In this document: in pieces, positions 5,421-10,885 of the stretch | How positions within the stretch are numbered: the stretch's first letter is position 1 | How the letters are laid out: the number at the start of each line of letters is the position of its first letter | Assembly (NCBI GenBank): GCA_947074245.1 | Contig: CAMTOW010000032.1 | Location: 1-10,885 of the forward strand | Origin: an uncultured Bacteroidales bacterium | GTDB lineage: Bacteria; Bacteroidota; Bacteroidia; Bacteroidales; JAUNSR01 | Reading direction: 5' to 3' | DNA: 10,885 bases | Made by a program: the position numbers and the translations under genes | Notes under the pieces: model-generated | Databases searched by the model: none | What the model saw: only the letters and a program-made list of their open reading frames with translations | What the model was told of the DNA's origin: nothing

Positions 5421-7256
5421 TTACTCCTCTTCTTCTTCGGGTACGTAATCATCCCGGAAATCGACGTTGAAATCTACTTCGATGTTAGATCCGAACGCGA
5501 AGATCGACGGATCGTCGAAAACGATCGGGTCGGCCCATGGATCGAGGATATAGCGTCTGGCCGTAGTCGGAGCATCGCCGGCTCCGCGACTGATCGCTTC
5601 GTCGTCGAACGAGATCGCATTTCCATCGACACGGATCCCTGTCAGCTTGATATCGGCATACGGATGCGCCTCCAGGATATCCATGACATCCAGATAAATA
5701 CCGTACGGATCGCTATCGGCACCATCGAGTCTTACCGTATAGTTGCCGGCTTTGGTAATGCTGATATCGTTGCTGTTGATGAATGACCATCCTGTATTGA
5801 AGTAGTTCAGGTTAGCTGTATAAGTTACTTCGGTCGGCATATCCGATTTCGCTACGAAATGATATCCCAGATATTGATAGACCTTACCCTGATTGTTCAA
5901 TACCGGAAGTCCCAACCAGATGTCGGTTACGGCATTCCCTTTCTTTTCATAGCTAAGCAGACGTAACGAATTGTCGGAAGACGCATTGAAACGAATCCAG
6001 TCTCCACCGATCAGGTAAGAAGACAATCCGTTGCTGAACGTATAGAATCCGTCGCCCGACACATCGAACGAACCGTCTACGTCGGTTCCGTCCGGCAACG
6101 TAAGGCTATATTCGTTGGTCGCGCTGCGCATCGTAAGGGAAAGGGCTGAGATTCCGTCGATCGGACGGATCGAAGCCGGATAATCGGAAACGGCTGCGTA
6201 ATTATTTTTTCGCGAACCGTCGAGGTTACACCAGTCATACGGCGTTTCCGGCGACAACTGCCAGTTCAACGTACTGGTAATGATCTGCGATACCTCGTCT
6301 TGCCATCCGTCTGGCAACACCGGAGTCGGTTCCTCTTCTGCCGGAACATAATTGTCGGCATAATCCTTAGAAACGAAGTTCCAGCAATAGATACATCTGC
6401 CTTCGCCCGCTAACGCTTCGTCACGATAGTTGGCGATCATCATCTGATTTTCGGTAAGAACCAGGATCTGGAAACCGGTACGGAAATCGACCGCTGTGCC
6501 ATCCGCCCAGGCTCCGTGTACGAAATCCACGTCGACAGCCGAAAGGGTGTGATCGTCGGTATTCATACTGAACAAACCATTGGAAACGGTTTCCTGACCA
6601 TCTTTCATCCGATGAACGGTAAGACCCGCTTTTCCTTCGAGTGAGAATGTCATATAAGAATCCAGGTCATCCTGCGTAATGCCCACATCCGCATTGGAGG
6701 GTTCCCACCAGGTTTTATCTTTCGGAAACCAGTTATTTTTTCCTTCGTCGGCAATCATATCGACATAGGTGGCGCTTGGATCGAAACAAGAATAAAAGCC
6801 TTGCTTCATTCCGTAGGTTCCGTCATCCGGAATCCAGGTTTTATTGTTTCCGGCACCGCCGGCAAGCATATCCCACATTTCGCCGGTTACGAAATCCGCG
6901 CAGAAATCATTGACATCGAATGTAGCGGGAACCCCGTAAACGACACCACCCCGTGATTCAACTCCGAATCGCACGGAATAGGTTCCGTTGAAAGCCATCT
7001 TCAAGGTCACTTTCTTTTCCTGACTTCTTCCCTGAGGATGCTCCCAAAGCGGAGTGTAACGACTGTCCATCTTGCTTTCGAGATAGACGATGTTGGGATT
7101 CGAGCTGTCGGGAGTAATGGAGAAAGCGATTCCCTCCACCAGATCGTCGGTCGTGACGTCGGGAGACTTCAGATCAAGACTATCCGGAGAGCAGGCTGAT
7201 AACAAGACCGATGTTGTCAGCAATGACGTATAGATTTTTTTGCGTATGTTTTTCAT
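5421..7256 (-). CDS. Putative surface glycan-binding lipoprotein (SusE/F position)
   Basis: This 611-aa protein has a signal peptide with lipobox LSAC and lipidated Cys22, so it should be anchored in the outer membrane, probably facing out. After a linker, residues about 40-115 look like a PKD- or Ig-like beta domain (KVTLKMAFNGTYSVRFGV). A Gly/Trp-rich domain follows (about 116-300) with WDMLAGGAGNNKTWIPD (128-144) and WW at 183-184. A Glu/Pro linker (307-315) leads to a second Trp-rich domain (about 317-475). The last part (about 476-602) has a beta-sandwich pattern, GNYTV at 504-508 then LDVMDILEAHPYADIKLTGI at 522-541, resembling the C-terminal repeats of the next gene. It ends in five Glu. 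It starts 22 nt after the SusD stop and belongs to the same operon. I cannot name the family; no catalytic motif is evident. Glycan capture for the SusC-SusD complex is inferred from position and Trp-rich domains. Confidence 0.8.
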   Translation of the reverse strand: MKNIRKKIYTSLLTTSVLLSACSPDSLDLKSPDVTTDDLVEGIAFSITPDSSNPNIVYLESKMDSRYTPLWEHPQGRSQEKKVTLKMAFNGTYSVRFGVESRGGVVYGVPATFDVNDFCADFVTGEMWDMLAGGAGNNKTWIPDDGTYGMKQGFYSCFDPSATYVDMIADEGKNNWFPKDKTWWEPSNADVGITQDDLDSYMTFSLEGKAGLTVHRMKDGQETVSNGLFSMNTDDHTLSAVDVDFVHGAWADGTAVDFRTGFQILVLTENQMMIANYRDEALAGEGRCIYCWNFVSKDYADNYVPAEEEPTPVLPDGWQDEVSQIITSTLNWQLSPETPYDWCNLDGSRKNNYAAVSDYPASIRPIDGISALSLTMRSATNEYSLTLPDGTDVDGSFDVSGDGFYTFSNGLSSYLIGGDWIRFNASSDNSLRLLSYEKKGNAVTDIWLGLPVLNNQGKVYQYLGYHFVAKSDMPTEVTYTANLNYFNTGWSFINSNDISITKAGNYTVRLDGADSDPYGIYLDVMDILEAHPYADIKLTGIRVDGNAISFDDEAISRGAGDAPTTARRYILDPWADPIVFDDPSIFAFGSNIEVDFNVDFRDDYVPEEEEE

Positions 7257-7278
7257 AAGTCTTTGTTTTTAAATGTTA

Positions 7279-8952
7279 TTACCATCCCGGATTCTGTTTC
7301 AGAACTCCGTTTGACAGGGTGATCTGATTGCCCGGAATCTGAACCAACCCACGTTTGTTGATGATGTTTTCCGCTTTGATCACGACTTGTTCCTCTTTAT
7401 TTCCGGTCAGAACCGTCAAACCGCTCTCTTCGATCTGCGACGCGGCATAATTGACACCCTGACGAAGAAGATCCCAATAACGGATTCCTTCGAATGCGAA
7501 CTCCAGCATACGCTCGTTCATGATGTTTTCTTTGGTAGGAGCGACACCCGTCGATACTTTGGCACGACGACGCACTTCATCCAAACACGATTGAGCATCT
7601 TTGGAAGGCGTTCCGCCCAACTCGGCAGCCATCAACAAAACATCCGCGTAACGCAATACGATATACGGCTGATATTGTTTTTCCTGTACCGGGCTGGTTA
7701 CGGCTTGTTCCGGAACGGAAGAAACGCCGTCGAAATAGCAGGTCGGAGTATATTTCTTAACCGCATAGCCGGTATATTCACGCTGATCGTTGAGATATTC
7801 CTGAAAATTGCTTTTCGCTGTAATTCCTTCGCCGACCATATCAATGATAGAAGCACTTCTGCGGGTATCGCCCGGTGTATAGGCATTCCACATTTTCGGA
7901 TGAACCGTGCAACATCCCCAACCGCTTGCGTATGGCGATGACCAGTTTTTACGAAGTCCCATCATGACCAACCAACGGTTTCCGTCGACGTCGCCATCGT
8001 TGTAGCGATCGTCTGTATAATTGAACTTCATCTGAAGGATCACTTCGCGGTTAATCTCTTTATAGGTTGTTTTTTCGGCATCCCATTCATGAGCATCCGG
8101 TTTGGATACGCTCGAAGCGGCAGGCCATAGGTCTTTGAAATCATCCAACAGGTAGTATTCGTTGGATTTGATCACATCGTCCAGGTAAGTAATGACTTCA
8201 TTTTTCGTAAGTCCCGGAAGTTCTTTTGCGTAGAAACCGGTATAGAACAAATAAACACGTGCCATCAAGGCTTCTGCAGCATATTTTGTGATGCGTCCGT
8301 CGTTGGACTCGGCATTCGCTTTCGGATAAGCTTCGGCTGGAATGTTTTCGCTCGCGTATTTCAAATCTTCGATGATCGTAGCGTATACATCGTCCGGATC
8401 CGCCTGCGGCACATTCTCATCCGTCGGTTCGGTCAGGAGCGGAATATTCTCCCACATGCGGACCATATCGAAATAACAAAGCGCACGGAGCATACGGCAC
8501 TCGCCCATCACTCTACCGCGGGCATCTTCATCCCCTTGCCAGTCAATCTGACCGACACCGTCATATTTAATCAATTCGTTGCAACGGTAAATCGCTCTGT
8601 AATACGATTTCCAAGATGTTTCGAGCAGACTGGTACCTGCCGCGTAACGCCCCATATCGAATCGGTCGATAATCGAATAATTGAGAGCATCGCCCACTCC
8701 GGTCGCAGCCAAACATTCGTCAGCCAACAGTTCGGAGGCGATATAGAATCCCCATGTATCATCGGATGTGGTTCTTTTCCAACCATTGTAGCATCCGATC
8801 AGTGCCAGTTCGGCATCGCTTTTCGTTTTGTAGAAGTTTCCGGTATTGGATTCGGTCTTCGAGTCGACATCCAAAAAATCAGAGCAAGAGGTCAGCGACA
8901 TTGCTGCGATTACAGAAACCAATATGTTTTTTCCAAGTGTATTCATATTCAT
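7279..8952 (-). CDS. susD: SusD-like outer-membrane glycan-binding lipoprotein
   Basis: This 557-aa protein is a SusD/RagB family lipoprotein, which caps the SusC channel from outside and binds the incoming oligosaccharide. The signal peptide ends in LTSC with Cys23, followed by the family-typical SDFLDVDSKTE. Alpha-helical TPR-like parts are seen at 110-130 and 149-170 (ECRMLRALCYFDMVRMW). The C-terminal half carries further family signatures: YIVLRYADVLLMAAE (430-444), LDEVRRRA (457-464), ERMLEFAFEGIRYWDLLR (480-497) and the ending QNPGW. Length is normal for the family and nothing is broken. It starts 19 nt after the SusC stop, the usual tight susC-susD pairing. ATG 8952 is taken as start; an ATG two codons later (8946) would give nearly the same signal peptide. 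The glycan specificity cannot be deduced from the sequence. The symbol denotes the family rather than orthology to the starch protein. Confidence 0.95.
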   Translation of the reverse strand: MNMNTLGKNILVSVIAAMSLTSCSDFLDVDSKTESNTGNFYKTKSDAELALIGCYNGWKRTTSDDTWGFYIASELLADECLAATGVGDALNYSIIDRFDMGRYAAGTSLLETSWKSYYRAIYRCNELIKYDGVGQIDWQGDEDARGRVMGECRMLRALCYFDMVRMWENIPLLTEPTDENVPQADPDDVYATIIEDLKYASENIPAEAYPKANAESNDGRITKYAAEALMARVYLFYTGFYAKELPGLTKNEVITYLDDVIKSNEYYLLDDFKDLWPAASSVSKPDAHEWDAEKTTYKEINREVILQMKFNYTDDRYNDGDVDGNRWLVMMGLRKNWSSPYASGWGCCTVHPKMWNAYTPGDTRRSASIIDMVGEGITAKSNFQEYLNDQREYTGYAVKKYTPTCYFDGVSSVPEQAVTSPVQEKQYQPYIVLRYADVLLMAAELGGTPSKDAQSCLDEVRRRAKVSTGVAPTKENIMNERMLEFAFEGIRYWDLLRQGVNYAASQIEESGLTVLTGNKEEQVVIKAENIINKRGLVQIPGNQITLSNGVLKQNPGW

Positions 8953-8971
8953 ATTTCGTGTCTAAGGTTTA

Positions 8972-10885
8972 TCAGAAGTAAAGGTTTACACCAAACAGGA
9001 AGGTGCGTGGACGCGGATAGAATCCCTGATCGACACCATAAACCCATTTTTCAGAACCGAATCCGACTTCCGGATCCATCCCGTCATATTTTGTGAATGT
9101 GAATGCGTTTTGAACCTGAGCGTATACGCGTGCTCTCGACATCCATTTCACCTTCAGTAGTTTTGCGAAATCATAACCCAACGTGATGTTGCTGATTCTC
9201 AAGAAATCGCCTTTGTGTACATACAAGTCGGAGAACATCCAGTTGTCGGTCGTGTTGGTGACACGCGGAATCTTGTTGGAAGTGCCTTCTCCCGTCCAAC
9301 GATCCAGGATAGCCGTCGTATAATTGGCTTGTTTGTTTCCGATCTGACGGAACGATTGCACGATTTTATTGCCGGCAACTCCGTTGGCAGAAAGCGCAAA
9401 GTCGAAACCTTTGTAATCGCAGGTAACGGAGAATCCGTAGGTAAATTTCGGAATACCACATCCCAGATTCACTTTATCGTCGGTTCCGATCTGACCGTCG
9501 CGGTTTACGTCGACATATTTCACATCGCCCGGTTTCGGATTGGATTGGAGCACGCCGTTACCGGCCGCGATCCAGTCTTTGATCTCCTGATCGTTCTGGA
9601 AGATTCCGGCAGTCTTGTATCCCCAGAAATAACCGATCGAATAACCGTTTTGCGCACGGTAGAATTCATCGGCATTGTCATAAAGGATACCGGTATTCCC
9701 GTGGATGATTCCGTCTTCGGTCGGGATGTTTCCTACTTTATTTTTATTGTAAGCACCGTTCACACCGATTGAGTAATTGACTTTTCCGATGTTGTCCATC
9801 CAGGTAAGAGCCAATTCGACACCGGTATTCTTTACATTACCACCATTGATGTAGGGAGCTCCCGTACCGGCAGTTGACAATACAGGCGCTTCAACCAACC
9901 AGTCTTTGGTTTTCTTGATGTAAAAATCGGCATTGACACCCAAACGGGCGTTTAGGAATCGCATATCCAAACCGATGTTGGTCTGTTCGGATGTTTCCCA
10001 TTTGATCTTCTCATTGGCAAGGCGACTTGGGAAGGCGCCCTGGATATACCCGGGACTGGTAGAACCGGTTACGGATCCGAACGTATAGTAACCCAGGTAA
10101 GAAACCGGAGCCAGATATTGATAATTCGCGATATTGTTGTTACCAACCTGTCCCCAGCTCGCGCGTAGTTTCAGGATATCGAGCCAGTCTTTCGTTTCTT
10201 CCATCCATTTTTCGCTCGACAAAGTCCATCCCGCCGATACGGATGGGAACCATCCCCAACGGTGGCCTTTTGAGAATTTGGAAGAACCGTCGCAACGAAG
10301 CGTCGCATTCACCATATATTTCTCTTGCCAGTTCCAGCCCAAACGACCGAAGTAAGAAAGATTGCGGGTACTGTCCCACGGTCTGCCCGATACAGACAAT
10401 CCGTTGTCTTTCGATTGAGCCGTTCCGTTGTTGATATAACCGTGATCCCAATCGTCGAAACCGCTTGTCAGCGATGAGTTACGTGCGCCTACGTCTACAC
10501 CGTCGGACATCGACATCTCCATACCCAATAAAGCGCTCAGGTGATGATTGTCCCAATCCCAGTTGTATGACGCCGTATTCTGCCAGGTTGTGGTGAATCC
10601 GTTGCCGGCACTCTGCTCTACCACGTTCTTATCTTTGTTGGTATAAGAGTCGAATTCATATTGCGGAGTGAATGCACGATAATCGTAAGAAGAATAAACG
10701 ATCGCCAATAAAGTCTTGATATAAAGGTTCTTGATCGGTTCAACCTGAGCGTAAACATCGCCTGCGAACGTACTTCTGCGGTTTTTCGCCTGCGATAATG
10801 TCATCATCTGCCCGTATGGATTCCCATCGCCTCCGTACCAATCGGAGTTGGCCGTACTGTTGTAGATCGATCCGTATGCCCCGTT
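8972..10885 (-). CDS. susC: SusC-like TonB-dependent transporter, C-terminal part
   Basis: The last 637 codons of a SusC/RagA-type outer-membrane transporter are present. The frame is open to the window edge, and ATG 10807 is only an internal Met, since 26 more codons lie upstream in frame. Signal peptide, carboxypeptidase-like domain, TonB box and plug are expected beyond 10885. The visible part is beta-barrel. It has SusC-typical segments, numbered from the first visible residue: LRASWGQVGNNNI (240-252), NTGVEL (353-358), GYFWGYKTAGIFQ (418-430), a D-x-N-x-D-G loop with possible Ca2+-binding residues (DVNRDGQIGTDD, 459-470), PKFTYGF (479-485), YKGFDF (491-496), and the terminal strand ending in Phe (FGVNLYF), as barrel-assembly signals do. 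The protein imports oligosaccharides into the periplasm with TonB-ExbBD energy, together with the SusD lipoprotein encoded 19 nt downstream. The operon promoter should lie upstream of the window. The symbol denotes the family. Confidence 0.95.
   Translation of the reverse strand, partial: NGAYGSIYNSTANSDWYGGDGNPYGQMMTLSQAKNRRSTFAGDVYAQVEPIKNLYIKTLLAIVYSSYDYRAFTPQYEFDSYTNKDKNVVEQSAGNGFTTTWQNTASYNWDWDNHHLSALLGMEMSMSDGVDVGARNSSLTSGFDDWDHGYINNGTAQSKDNGLSVSGRPWDSTRNLSYFGRLGWNWQEKYMVNATLRCDGSSKFSKGHRWGWFPSVSAGWTLSSEKWMEETKDWLDILKLRASWGQVGNNNIANYQYLAPVSYLGYYTFGSVTGSTSPGYIQGAFPSRLANEKIKWETSEQTNIGLDMRFLNARLGVNADFYIKKTKDWLVEAPVLSTAGTGAPYINGGNVKNTGVELALTWMDNIGKVNYSIGVNGAYNKNKVGNIPTEDGIIHGNTGILYDNADEFYRAQNGYSIGYFWGYKTAGIFQNDQEIKDWIAAGNGVLQSNPKPGDVKYVDVNRDGQIGTDDKVNLGCGIPKFTYGFSVTCDYKGFDFALSANGVAGNKIVQSFRQIGNKQANYTTAILDRWTGEGTSNKIPRVTNTTDNWMFSDLYVHKGDFLRISNITLGYDFAKLLKVKWMSRARVYAQVQNAFTFTKYDGMDPEVGFGSEKWVYGVDQGFYPRPRTFLFGVNLYF

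Noticed and set aside
7220..7281. Possible regulatory site between SusD and the first lipoprotein gene
   Set aside because: The gap is only 22 nt and I see no dyad or T-run in it. It looks like ordinary operon spacing.
7387..9772. Plus-strand open frames at 7387-7941, 8536-9096 and 9215-9772
   Set aside because: All are antisense to the well-supported SusD and SusC genes.

Overview
This window is part of a polysaccharide utilization locus (PUL) from a Bacteroidota bacterium, most likely of the order Bacteroidales. The evidence is a SusC-like TonB-dependent transporter followed by a SusD-like lipoprotein, two more outer-membrane lipoproteins, a BACON-bearing GH5 lipoprotein and a hybrid two-component system (HTCS) sensor. 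The lipoproteins have Bacteroidota-type signal peptides with acidic residues after the lipidated Cys, and the starts lack clear Shine-Dalgarno sequences. Base composition is moderate, and I cannot name a genus.

All genes lie on the minus strand, so transcription runs from high to low coordinates. In that order: 10885-8972 is the C-terminal part of SusC, cut by the window edge; 8952-7279 is SusD; 7256-5421 is a surface glycan-binding lipoprotein candidate; 5358-3214 is a second multidomain lipoprotein, broken by one in-frame TAG at 3889-3891; 3088-1352 is the GH5 endo-glycanase; 1284-1255 is a terminator-like hairpin. After a 496-base gap, 855-1 is the N-terminal sensor part of an HTCS regulator that leaves the window. 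Gaps within susC-susD-lipoprotein 1 are only 19 and 22 nt. The gaps before the second lipoprotein (62 nt) and before GH5 (125 nt) are longer and each holds strong inverted repeats.

The likely joint function is as follows. The surface lipoproteins (SusD, the two extra lipoproteins and the BACON domains of the GH5 enzyme) capture a beta-linked polysaccharide at the cell surface. GH5 cuts it into oligosaccharides, the SusC-SusD pair imports them with TonB energy, and the HTCS senses an oligosaccharide in the periplasm and induces the operon. The target is plausibly a beta-1,4-glucan, xyloglucan, mixed-linkage glucan or mannan, judged only from the GH5 family. No exo-acting enzyme is visible here.

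The points most worth a second look are: (1) the in-frame amber codon in the second lipoprotein, which aligns with a Tyr codon in the protein's own internal repeat; (2) three 12-bp direct repeats at an exact 22-bp period between GH5 and the HTCS gene; (3) a perfect 9-bp inverted repeat nearer the HTCS start; (4) structured leaders inside the operon; and (5) a FISUMP-like domain placed inside a surface glycan-binding protein. I found no tRNA, rRNA, CRISPR array, insertion sequence or phage gene.
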